A stretch of DNA of 19,905 nucleotides from a bacterium (GTDB lineage Bacteria > Patescibacteriota > Minisyncoccia > UBA6257 > 02-FULL-45-10c): positions 1 to 19,905 of the forward strand of contig JAJYZL010000003.1 in assembly GCA_021799965.1 (NCBI GenBank), read 5' to 3'. Positions 14,251-19,905 of this stretch are shown in pieces; the stretch's first letter is position 1, and every line of letters starts with the position of its first letter. The position numbers and the translations under genes are program-made. The notes beneath the pieces are model-generated. The model was not told the origin of the DNA and did no database searches. It saw only the letters and a list, made by a program, of their open reading frames with translations.

Positions 14251-15159
14251 ATGTTCACAGCTTTATTTAGAATAATCAAATACGGACTTCAAGGTTTTAA
14301 AAGAAACAGTTGGCTTTCCATTACAACCATTATTGTAATGACGCTGGCATTATTAGTTTTCATTGGACTCATCATATTTAGCGTACTAACCAATAAAGTA
14401 ATAGGATCACTGAAAGAAAAGATTGATATAAGCGTATATTTTAATATAGACACCCCAGAAGATAATATATTGGCAATAAAGCGATCGCTTGAAAGCTTGG
14501 CCGAAGTTAAGAGCGTTGATTATATTTCACGCGATAAGGCCTTAGAAATTTTTAAGGCAAACCATCAGAATGACCAAACTATATCTGAAGCGATCAGCAT
14601 ATTAGACGCAAATCCGCTTTCTGCCTCCCTTAATATCAAAGCCGGTGATCCCAAAGACTACCAGGTTATCGCCGCCTATTTAAATAACGATAATTTCAAA
14701 AATGATATCTCTCAAGTAAGCTACAATCAAAATCAGGTCGTTATAGATCGACTCACAAAAATAATAGACACGGTTCAAAAATCTGGCCTAGCACTGATGG
14801 TAATATTATCTCTCGTTGCCGTTTTGGTTACATTGAATGCCATCATGCTAGCGATACATTCAACCAGAGATGAAATAGGCATTATGCGCCTAGTTGGAGC
14901 TTCAAATATGTTTATTCGCGGTCCGTATATAGTTCAAGGTGTGCTTTATGGTGTTATTGCAGCTATTTTAAGCATTATCGTGATCGCCCCCGCAATCTAC
15001 TTCACATCTCCATATATGGAGATGATAATGCCGGAAATAAATATGTGGCCATACTTCTTAACCAACCTGCTTTCTCTTATTGGATATCAAATTGGTTTTG
15101 GAATATTGCTCGGCACCACATCAAGCATAATAGCCGTAAGAAAATACTTGAAAGTTTAA
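14251..15159 (+). CDS. ftsX: Cell-division protein FtsX
   Basis: FtsX is the membrane partner of FtsE and passes its ATPase cycle to extracellular hydrolases such as NlpC/P60 or M23 enzymes. The 302 residues have the family's layout. There is a cytoplasmic start, a first membrane helix (about 20-45), then an extracytoplasmic domain (KIDISVYFNIDTPEDNILAI, SVDYISRDKALEIF), and three C-terminal helices with the conserved IMRLVGASNMFIRGPYIVQGVLYG loop. No partner hydrolase is in the window. The gene ends at a strong bidirectional terminator. Confidence 0.97.
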   Translation: MFTALFRIIKYGLQGFKRNSWLSITTIIVMTLALLVFIGLIIFSVLTNKVIGSLKEKIDISVYFNIDTPEDNILAIKRSLESLAEVKSVDYISRDKALEIFKANHQNDQTISEAISILDANPLSASLNIKAGDPKDYQVIAAYLNNDNFKNDISQVSYNQNQVVIDRLTKIIDTVQKSGLALMVILSLVAVLVTLNAIMLAIHSTRDEIGIMRLVGASNMFIRGPYIVQGVLYGVIAAILSIIVIAPAIYFTSPYMEMIMPEINMWPYFLTNLLSLIGYQIGFGILLGTTSSIIAVRKYLKV

Positions 15160-15171
15160 TTCAAGATATTA

Positions 15172-15203
15172 AAAAATCCCGTCCAAGCTTGGACGGGATT
15201 TTT
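15172..15203. terminator. Bidirectional terminator between ftsX and the AI-2E family gene
   Basis: AAAAATCCCGTCC (15172-15184) and GGACGGGATTTTT (15191-15203) flank AAGCTT, giving a fully symmetric stem with A and T tracts on either side. It serves the converging ftsX and AI-2E genes. Confidence 0.92.
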
Positions 15204-15226
15204 ATTATTTATTAAATTTAATTCAA

Positions 15227-16255
15227 TTAACAAATATTCTTATTTGGGTTATAGAAACATTTATAAATATCCAAAAGAGTTAAGAATAGGCTGAGTATAA
15301 TGGGGCCGAAAATTAATCCTATTGGTCCAAAAAACGATAATCCGCCTAATACAGAAAAAAGTATGAATAGGGGATGCGTAGTAACGCCTTTCTTATAAAG
15401 GAATGGTCTCAATAACTGATCAACCGGACCGATAAATAAAGCCGACCACACAGAAAGACCTAGTGCCATGAAAATATTTCCGCTGATGAATAAATATATT
15501 ATCACCGGAACTATAACTATGGCCGTACCTATGCCGGGGACCAAAGAGGTTATTGCGGCAATAGTTCCCCAAAGAGCCGGATTGGGAGCTCCAAATATCC
15601 AAAAGCCAATTCCGGCAACCAAGCCCTGAATCGCAGCAATCAAAAGCGCACCTCTAACAACCGAATTTACGGTCGCTTCCAATTTTTCAATAATCAAATT
15701 ATCGTACTTATCGTCAAGCGGACTAGACTCCACCATCATTCTTCTTATTTTTTTGCCGTCTTTCAAAAAGAAAAATAGCGAAATAGCGGCAAGCAAAAAA
15801 TTCATTATTGTCTGCGTCGTACCAGAAACAATAGGACCAATATTTCCAACAAACCAATTAAACAGATTACTAGTATACAAAGACAAGTTTATAGAAAAAT
15901 TCGGAATATAGTTTCTGATCGGATTCTCTATAAGGGCAGTAAGCTCATTAAGATACGGCAACTTGGCACCCGCCACCTGAAAATACATTGATTGAGCCTC
16001 TTGAAATATCTGCCATCCTAAAAACAAAAGAGGCAGTATTATAAAAACAGCGAGCACAATAATGGCAATAAAAGAAGCAAGAGATTCAAATTTGAAAATA
16101 CGAAGCACTCTATTGTAAAGCTGCTGAAGAACGAACGCTAAAACCGCCGCAATAGCCAGGACCCCCACGAACGGATATAAAACAAAAAATAATAAAACTG
16201 AAACGGCGAGAAGTAATGCGCTAAAAAAATAGATCTGTATTTTTTTATTTTCCAT
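15227..16255 (-). CDS. AI-2E transporter (PerM/YdiK) family membrane protein
   Basis: The 342 residues have about eight membrane helices and the PF01594 pattern. There are paired N-terminal helices, a long soluble segment (about 65-130), then FFLKDGKKIRRMMVESSPLDDKYDNLIIEKLEATVNSVVRGALLIAAIQG, followed by GLVAGIGFWIFGAPNPALWG and PGIGTAIVIVPVIIYLFISG near the end. Members are proposed exporters; only a few have a known substrate, and the autoinducer-2 link comes from one member. Nothing here suggests quorum sensing. It faces the ftsEX operon across a bidirectional terminator. Confidence 0.93.
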   Translation of the reverse strand: MENKKIQIYFFSALLLAVSVLLFFVLYPFVGVLAIAAVLAFVLQQLYNRVLRIFKFESLASFIAIIVLAVFIILPLLFLGWQIFQEAQSMYFQVAGAKLPYLNELTALIENPIRNYIPNFSINLSLYTSNLFNWFVGNIGPIVSGTTQTIMNFLLAAISLFFFLKDGKKIRRMMVESSPLDDKYDNLIIEKLEATVNSVVRGALLIAAIQGLVAGIGFWIFGAPNPALWGTIAAITSLVPGIGTAIVIVPVIIYLFISGNIFMALGLSVWSALFIGPVDQLLRPFLYKKGVTTHPLFILFSVLGGLSFFGPIGLIFGPIILSLFLTLLDIYKCFYNPNKNIC

Positions 16256-16348
16256 TCTGATAAAAATTCGGTTTATAATTATTATTTTAACAAGGCAAGG
16301 CCGAATTTTTTCGTTGCCCCGTATATTCTTTAATTATACTTTATTTTT

Positions 16349-16660
16349 TTACACAAACAAAAGAAAAACCAGCAGGATAACAGCAAAATGCATCAATTGA
16401 TCTTCCCAAATATTATTTATAACCTTCCAACGAGCCTTCAACGGATCAATCATAAAATGAGAGCCAAAGAATAAGAGTAGCGCGGGTATCGGCAGATAGA
16501 TACCGCCAATTTCTGCAACCACTAATATAGTTGCGGTATAAACCAGAGCGTGATATGCATTTATTTCCCAGGAACTGCCTTTATTGGCAGCCATCCATTC
16601 TGACTGGAAGGGGAAGTCGCCCAATAAATGCCCAGCCAATAACCATAATATTTTTTCCAT
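16349..16660 (-). CDS. DUF3307-family small membrane protein
   Basis: This 103-residue membrane protein starts MEKILWLLAGHLLGDFPFQSEWMA, matching the 'HLLGDFpxQ' start of DUF3307. It has about three hydrophobic stretches and a second His-Asp element (GSHFMIDPLKARW, about 66-78) plus a third His (H91). The clustered His/Asp residues within membrane helices suggest metal binding, but the function is not established. It is the last gene of a minus-strand run that starts at 17417, with a 62-base A/T-rich gap before it that may hold its own promoter. Confidence 0.8.
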   Translation of the reverse strand: MEKILWLLAGHLLGDFPFQSEWMAANKGSSWEINAYHALVYTATILVVAEIGGIYLPIPALLLFFGSHFMIDPLKARWKVINNIWEDQLMHFAVILLVFLLFV

Positions 16661-16722
16661 CTTTTTTGTTTGGTTTATATTTATATAAAAAATATATAAT
16701 AAAATCTGTAAAAAATAGAGAA

Positions 16723-17061
16723 CTACAGTCCACCTCCGGTAATTAAGTTTATGCTGCTATACTCCTGTTTTGTATATATTACCGCTATAACGATAACTGC
16801 CACTATAGCCAAAATCGTTAAAGCTAAAGAAACCGCGCCTATTATTTTTGCTTTTTTATCAGACTGTCTTAAATAGCTAAAAGCAAAACCTAAGCCAAAA
16901 GGAGCAAGAAAAAAACTCACAAAATAAATTAATATCTGTTTTGGAACAGAAGTATCTTCCGGTCTCGATCTTAAGGCCAGGCCGCAATTACGGCAAAAAT
17001 AATCGTTTTCAGAAACCTCCACCTTGCATCTTGGACATATTTTTTTTGAAATTTGATCCAT
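16723..17061 (-). CDS. Zinc-ribbon membrane protein
   Basis: The N-terminus holds a zinc ribbon of two CxxC pairs (CPRCKVEVSENDYFCRNCG, 9-27), followed by a short linker and two hydrophobic helices (about 43-66 and 76-97). Proteins of this layout are common and mostly uncharacterised; the ribbon likely sits in the cytoplasm. Its start is 8 bases after the stop of the SpoIIAA-like gene, so they should be co-transcribed. No partner or substrate can be deduced. Confidence 0.8.
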   Translation of the reverse strand: MDQISKKICPRCKVEVSENDYFCRNCGLALRSRPEDTSVPKQILIYFVSFFLAPFGLGFAFSYLRQSDKKAKIIGAVSLALTILAIVAVIVIAVIYTKQEYSSINLITGGGL

Positions 17062-17069
17062 TTTTTTAA

Positions 17070-17417
17070 TTATTTAGCTAGCCACTCTCTGGCTTCTTCC
17101 ACCGACTCAAAAAAATCAGCATCTTTTTTGAATTCTGTAGCAACTTTTACAAGCGCTATTACAATGGGATCTTTAATTACAAACGCAACTTTTCCAATAC
17201 GATCACTCTTTAAAAAATCTCTGTAAATTTTAATACCTTCATAATCCGAAGTCCCTGACTCCAACATATCAACTATTCCATTAAATCTTTTACCGGGATA
17301 TTTATCAAATAATGCATACGCCGTATCAACAAACTCTTTAGCAACGGCTGCATCACCGTCTCCGATGATTTTTATATACATATTGCCATTATCTTCTACG
17401 GTAATAGTGTGTTTCAT
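17070..17417 (-). CDS. SpoIIAA-like / STAS-SEC14-like protein
   Basis: The 115-residue soluble alpha/beta protein follows the SpoIIAA-like pattern (the lipid- or ligand-binding branch near STAS): YIKIIGDGDAAVAKEFVDTAYALFDKYPGKRFNGIVDMLESGTSDYEGIKIYRDFLKSD, then IGKVAFVIKDPIVIALVKVA and a C-terminal FESVEEAREWL helix. The classical STAS phosphorylatable Ser motif is not obvious. It is divergent from a PAS gene, and the two promoters interlock, hinting at a shared signal response. The leader has only an A-run and no Shine-Dalgarno sequence. Confidence 0.72.
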   Translation of the reverse strand: MKHTITVEDNGNMYIKIIGDGDAAVAKEFVDTAYALFDKYPGKRFNGIVDMLESGTSDYEGIKIYRDFLKSDRIGKVAFVIKDPIVIALVKVATEFKKDADFFESVEEAREWLAK

Positions 17418-17432
17418 TTTTTTTGAATTTAT

Positions 17433-17462
17433 TTGTTAATTATAACTAAAACGTACTACAAT
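17433..17462. promoter_or_regulatory. Interlocked divergent promoters
   Basis: On the plus strand TTGTTA (17433-17438) and TACAAT (17457-17462) are 18 bases apart, and -10 ends six bases before the PAS gene ATG, predicting a leaderless mRNA. On the minus strand TATAAT (17444-17439) lies inside that spacer and would serve the SpoIIAA-like gene. Polymerase bound at one should block the other. Confidence 0.5.
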
Positions 17463-17468
17463 TAAAAT

Positions 17469-18020
17469 ATGCAAAATATGAATACTAACGCTTCAAAAGA
17501 CGAATTAAATCAATTGATAAATTATAATCCTATTGCCACTTTCTTCTTAGATAAAGATGGTTTTGTGACCAACTGGAATAAATCATGCGAGCTTCTAACC
17601 GGAGTTAAAGCGGATGATGTCGTTGGCACAAAAGATGCGTGGAAACCTTTTTATGAAGCAGAAAGACCTGTTTTGGCTAATATTATTTTACGCGGAGGAA
17701 ATATTGAGGAGATGGATAAGTATTATCCTAATATGTATACCAAATCGTCTTTTTTGAAAGAAGGGTATGAGGTTGTAAGCTTTGTTACCAAGATTAAAAA
17801 ATGGATAATTTTCAGCGCCAATCCTATTTTAGACGATTCCGGTAATGTGATCGGAGCCGTTGAAACTATTCAGGATATTACCAATCTTAAAAATCAAGAA
17901 GATATCATAAAAAAGTACGGCGAAATGGAAAAAATGAACGAACTGATGGTCGGACGCGAGCTTAAAATGATAGAACTAAAAAAAGAAATCGACGATTTAA
18001 AAAAAACTTGTAAGTTATAG
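17469..18020 (+). CDS. PAS-domain protein without a kinase domain
   Basis: One PAS domain (about 10-135: NPIATFFLDKDGFVTNWNKSCELLTGVKADDVVG, then the PAC strand VIGAVETIQDITNLKNQE) is followed by a helical coiled coil (about 138-183) containing the linker MVGRELKMIELKKEIDDLKK seen in many PAS sensor proteins. The protein stops where a histidine kinase or cyclase domain would begin, so it may signal through dimer contacts or a separate partner. An insert of about 35 residues with YYPNMYTKSSF is typical of the long PAS type. A second in-frame ATG follows six codons in at most, so the exact start is uncertain. It is divergent from the SpoIIAA-like gene and converges on tRNA-Gln. Confidence 0.85.
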   Translation: MQNMNTNASKDELNQLINYNPIATFFLDKDGFVTNWNKSCELLTGVKADDVVGTKDAWKPFYEAERPVLANIILRGGNIEEMDKYYPNMYTKSSFLKEGYEVVSFVTKIKKWIIFSANPILDDSGNVIGAVETIQDITNLKNQEDIIKKYGEMEKMNELMVGRELKMIELKKEIDDLKKTCKL

Positions 18021-18042
18021 CTCGATAGCAAATTATTTGCAG

Positions 18043-18113
18043 CTGCCGGGCAGGGACTCGAACCCCGATACTCGCCTCCAAAGGGCGATGTCCTACCGTT
18101 AGACGACCCGGCA
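18043..18113 (-). tRNA. tRNA-Gln(TTG)
   Basis: On the minus strand the acceptor TGCCGGG pairs perfectly with CCCGGCA, the discriminator is G, the D-arm is GTCTAACGGTAGGAC, the anticodon loop CTTTGGA carries TTG (codon CAA), and the T-arm is CGGGG/TCCCTG-like with loop TTCGAGT. CCA is not encoded. A GIY-YIG gene ends 5 bases before its 5' end, and a copy of its first 23 or so bases lies beyond that gene. Confidence 0.95.
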
Positions 18114-18115
18114 AT
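18093..18115 (-). repeat. tRNA-Gln 5' end, copy A of a flanking direct repeat
   Basis: CTACCGTTAGACGACCCGGCAAT, reading on the plus strand in two parts, covers the tRNA's acceptor 5' strand and D-arm. It matches 18377-18417 at 22 of 23 bases once the 18-bp palindrome there is removed. Confidence 0.85.
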
Positions 18116-18118
18116 AAT

Positions 18119-18367
18119 TTATATACTCTTTAAAATATTCTTCTTTTCGATTCTGCCGTCCCAATGCTTAAAATATTGTTCTCTGTTCCTAGCCTCTCTT
18201 TCTGTATTAAACCCTTCTGAATAAATCAAACTGAGAGGTACAAAGTATTTTGTGGATTTTACTTTTTTGTTATTATGCTCAAAAATTCTTCTTTCTAAAT
18301 TATTGGTGCTTCCAACATAAATCCAATTATCTTTTTTAAAACTTTTTAAAAAGTAAATGTACCACAT
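18119..18367 (-). CDS. Single-domain GIY-YIG nuclease family protein
   Basis: The 82 residues form a lone GIY-YIG domain of the UPF0213-like type: YIYFL (3-7, the GIY strand), IYVGST (16-21, the YIG strand), NLERRIFEHN (basic helix, R26/R27), and REARNREQYFKHWDGRIEKK with the probable catalytic Glu at about 63. No DNA-binding domain is attached. It sits exactly between intact tRNA-Gln (stop 5 bases from the tRNA 5' end) and a duplicate of the tRNA 5' part (9 bases upstream of the ATG). This strongly suggests the gene arrived with, or moves by means of, the tRNA target, although the family includes non-mobile repair-type members. Confidence 0.88.
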   Translation of the reverse strand: MWYIYFLKSFKKDNWIYVGSTNNLERRIFEHNNKKVKSTKYFVPLSLIYSEGFNTEREARNREQYFKHWDGRIEKKNILKSI

Positions 18368-18376
18368 TTATATATT

Positions 18377-18417
18377 CTACCATTAGACCTGCCTGCGCAG
18401 GCAGGCGACCCGGCAAT
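18377..18417 (-). repeat. tRNA-Gln 5' fragment, copy B, split by a palindrome
   Basis: CTACCATTAGA (18377-18387) and CGACCCGGCAAT (18406-18417) join to the same 23 bases as in tRNA-Gln, with one change (G to A). The only interruption is the 18-bp palindrome. No anticodon or T-arm follows, so this is a non-functional fragment. Confidence 0.85.
18388..18405. mobile_element. 18-bp perfect palindrome inserted in the tRNA fragment
   Basis: CCTGCCTGCGCAGGCAGG is its own reverse complement and is the exact extra sequence in copy B compared with copy A. I recall palindromes of this sequence as dispersed repeats in Patescibacteria. The clean insertion shows it is acquired, not ancestral, at this site. 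Confidence 0.7.
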
Positions 18418-18469
18418 GAAAGAATATTATCACGGATTTTTTCAAAATTCCACCATAATCACCAAAATT

Positions 18470-18499
18470 TTGGCCGGAAATGCCCTGATTTGATATAAT
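18470..18499 (+). promoter_or_regulatory. Extended -10 promoter of the membrane operon
   Basis: TTGGCC (18470-18475) and TATAAT (18494-18499) are 18 bases apart, and TGA precedes the -10 (TGATATAAT). The -10 ends 10 bases before the ATG at 18510, so the leader is about 4 bases. Confidence 0.6.
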
Positions 18500-18509
18500 T
18501 AATTAACTT

Positions 18510-18986
18510 ATGATCTTAGCGATACATGCAATAACTGGAGCGGTTGTTTCCGCTAACGCAGGAAATATAACAGAAGCTGCTTTTTTGGGATTGGTAAGCC
18601 ACTATCTCATAGATTCAATTCCTCATACCGATTACGAGTTAAAGCAACTAAAAAATAATTCAATAAAAACATCTTTCAGGGAATATCTTAAAATTGCCGC
18701 CGATCTGCTGATTGGGGGAATAGTAATTTTATTTTTTTTAATAAGAAGAAATTTCAGCGGAGTCATTTTAGTTTTAACTGGAGCTTTTTTTGGGCTATTG
18801 CCAGACGGACTTACTTTTCTGGATTGTCAGATAAAAGATAAAAATAAAAATTTATTTACCAGATCGCTAGCTATAATAAATGCATTTCACGAAAAAATGC
18901 ATTCACTAAATAAAAATAAGAAAATAGCCGCTATCTTACAATTAATTTATATAGCGCTTTTAATTTTTTTGATATTTAGTTTATAA
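18510..18986 (+). CDS. Membrane protein resembling DUF457/YdjM-type metal-dependent hydrolases
   Basis: The 158 residues have four or so membrane segments and a His/Asp set: H6, H31 and D35 (SHYLIDSIPHTD), with H39, then DLLIGG, LPDGL (about 108-112) and the terminal NAFHEKMHS (about 124-132). This resembles the YdjM/YbcI (DUF457) pattern of putative membrane-bound metal hydrolases with 'HxxLDxxPH'. The substrate is unknown. It is the first gene of a three-gene unit with gaps of 8 and 15 bases, and has a promoter that gives an almost leaderless mRNA. Confidence 0.6.
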   Translation: MILAIHAITGAVVSANAGNITEAAFLGLVSHYLIDSIPHTDYELKQLKNNSIKTSFREYLKIAADLLIGGIVILFFLIRRNFSGVILVLTGAFFGLLPDGLTFLDCQIKDKNKNLFTRSLAIINAFHEKMHSLNKNKKIAAILQLIYIALLIFLIFSL

Positions 18987-18994
18987 TCAATACC

Positions 18995-19261
18995 ATGGAA
19001 TCTTTAATGAAATCCGACATATTCTTTTTTATAACTTCTATCGCAGTGGTGATTTTAACAATGCTCTTGGTGGTTGCCATAGCTTATACAATAAGAATAC
19101 TCAGAAATCTAGACGATATTTCCGCCAAAGCTAAAGATGAAGTTGGCCTCATAAAAGAAGATATTTCAGAATTAAGGCAAAACATCAAAACGGAAGGGAC
19201 CAAAATAAAACATTTCGCAAATTTTTTTAATAAATTAAAAGGCCGAAAAAAATCAAAATAA
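18995..19261 (+). CDS. Small membrane-anchored coiled-coil protein (DUF948-like)
   Basis: The protein has one N-terminal membrane helix (about 8-33), then a charged helical region (NLDDISAKAKDEVGLIKEDISELRQNIKTEG) and a basic tail. This pattern matches DUF948-like, stress-associated membrane proteins, which are often paired with a YtxH-like gene, as here. The family call is by layout only. Confidence 0.6.
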   Translation: MESLMKSDIFFFITSIAVVILTMLLVVAIAYTIRILRNLDDISAKAKDEVGLIKEDISELRQNIKTEGTKIKHFANFFNKLKGRKKSK

Positions 19262-19276
19262 TAAAATTTTAAAAAT

Positions 19277-19639
19277 ATGAATAAAAATCAGAAAAAAGTA
19301 GTAAAAGAGGCAGCCGGTTTAGGCCTTACAGCGCTAGCAGTAGCTGCTGCGGGAACTTACTTTCTATATGGCAGTAAAAATGCCACCAAAAATCGCAAAA
19401 AAGTAAAAGGCTGGATGCTTAAAGCAAAGGGCGAAGTTCTTCAAGAAATGGAACATATGAAAGATATGAGCGAGGGCAGATATCAAGATACAATTGATGC
19501 TATGGCCGACAGATATAAAATGCTTAAAAATGTTGACGAAAAAGATTTGAAAAATTTAGTAAAAGAACTAAAAGGCCATTGGAAGGGTATCCAAAAAGAG
19601 CTGAAGGCAAAGCCAAAAGCAAAAACTAGACGTAAATAA
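19277..19639 (+). CDS. YtxH-like small membrane protein
   Basis: The 120 residues begin with a Gly/Ala-rich membrane helix (GLGLTALAVAAAGTYFLYGS, 16-35) after a lysine-rich start, followed by charged amphipathic helices and a basic tail (AKPKAKTRRK). This is the layout of YtxH-like proteins, which are general-stress membrane proteins in Bacillus. It follows a DUF948-like gene by 15 bases, the same pairing seen in Bacillus. It is the last gene of its unit and is closed by a strong terminator. Function is unknown. Confidence 0.6.
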   Translation: MNKNQKKVVKEAAGLGLTALAVAAAGTYFLYGSKNATKNRKKVKGWMLKAKGEVLQEMEHMKDMSEGRYQDTIDAMADRYKMLKNVDEKDLKNLVKELKGHWKGIQKELKAKPKAKTRRK

Positions 19640-19643
19640 TATT

Positions 19644-19672
19644 AAAAACAGCCTTATTTAAAGGCTGTTTTT
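19644..19672 (+). terminator. Intrinsic terminator of the three-gene membrane unit
   Basis: AAAAACAGCCTT (19644-19655) pairs perfectly with AAGGCTGTTTTT (19661-19672) around ATTTA. It lies 5 bases after the stop codon. Confidence 0.92.
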
Positions 19673-19694
19673 AATTATTTTGATTTACTGGCTA

Positions 19695-19703
19695 TGATAT
19701 AAT
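19695..19703 (+). promoter_or_regulatory. Extended -10 promoter of the final partial gene
   Basis: TGATATAAT is a perfect extended -10; the predicted start near 19710 gives a leader of about 20 bases. No good -35 is visible at the right distance. Confidence 0.55.
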
Positions 19704-19730
19704 ATATACAATAAGCCCGACATAATCTCC

Positions 19731-19905
19731 ATGAAAAACAAATTAACTCTTATGGTTGGAATACTGGCTTTTATATATTTTTTGTGCGCTACAACCCTGT
19801 CTGGCTACGCATCATTTATAGGATATGCTTTTTCCTGGACAACTGTAATAGAATTATTTACCCCATTAATTCTACTGGTTCTGTGCTTCGTCTATGTATA
19901 CAACA
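19731..19905 (+). CDS. Partial membrane protein cut by the window edge
   Basis: From ATG 19731 the frame is open for 58 codons to the edge. It starts MKNKLTLMVGILAFIYFLCATT, a hydrophobic helix, and continues with a second hydrophobic stretch (FTPLILLVLCFVYVY). Too little is present to name a family. It follows a terminator and an extended -10, so it starts a new transcript. There is no Shine-Dalgarno sequence. Confidence 0.6.
   Translation, partial: MKNKLTLMVGILAFIYFLCATTLSGYASFIGYAFSWTTVIELFTPLILLVLCFVYVYN

Noticed and set aside
15227..16255. Quorum-sensing role for the AI-2E family gene
   Set aside because: The family name reflects one member; no luxS or signalling gene is near.

Overview
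The window reads as a piece of a small, AT-rich Patescibacteria (CPR) chromosome, most likely Parcubacteria-like. The grounds are a reduced SecA, a release factor 2 with no N-terminal domain, a DUF5674 gene, an S23-type four-helix-bundle gene, a lone GIY-YIG gene, and A-rich leaders in place of Shine-Dalgarno sequences on nearly every gene. UGA ends several genes and an RF2 with an SPF motif is present, so the standard code fits. No database search was possible; names rest on motifs and recalled family patterns.

Layout. Positions 1-305 are clearly GC-richer than the rest and run into a truncated hpf; this may be an assembly junction. Next come secA, a two-gene unit (DUF5674 plus an unknown helical protein) and a 490-base gap full of imperfect palindromes. 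A surface block follows: a large prepilin-like protein with GIGTT repeats and a C1q-like tip (minus strand), a small phosphoglycosyl transferase, an S23 gene embedded in TTTAAATAT-rich DNA, and a GT4 glycosyltransferase with a strong terminator. A small RCK_C-like gene with its own canonical promoter, Shine-Dalgarno sequence and terminator stands alone, followed by lepA.

The 11-15.2 kb block holds a division and translation set: an FtsB/DivIC-like protein overlapping a SurA-N-like lipidless membrane protein, tRNA-Gly(CCC), an orphan CCA-transferase-head-like protein, tRNA-Thr(CGT), prfB lacking domain 1, ftsE and ftsX. A bidirectional terminator separates these from minus-strand membrane genes (AI-2E transporter family, DUF3307, zinc ribbon, SpoIIAA-like). 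The SpoIIAA-like gene is divergent from a PAS gene, with interlocked promoters. tRNA-Gln(TTG) follows, next to a GIY-YIG gene framed by a duplicated tRNA 5' fragment that itself carries an exact 18-bp palindrome insertion. A three-gene membrane/envelope operon and the start of another membrane gene end the window.

The hpf-secA and prfB-ftsE-ftsX pieces recall the joined order found in Firmicutes, here split by about 10 kb of surface, mobile and accessory genes. The most unusual items are the GIY-YIG/tRNA-Gln arrangement, the prepilin-C1q fusion, the SecA without a helical wing domain, the domain-1-less RF2 behind a tRNA gene, and promoters placed so that several mRNAs should be leaderless.
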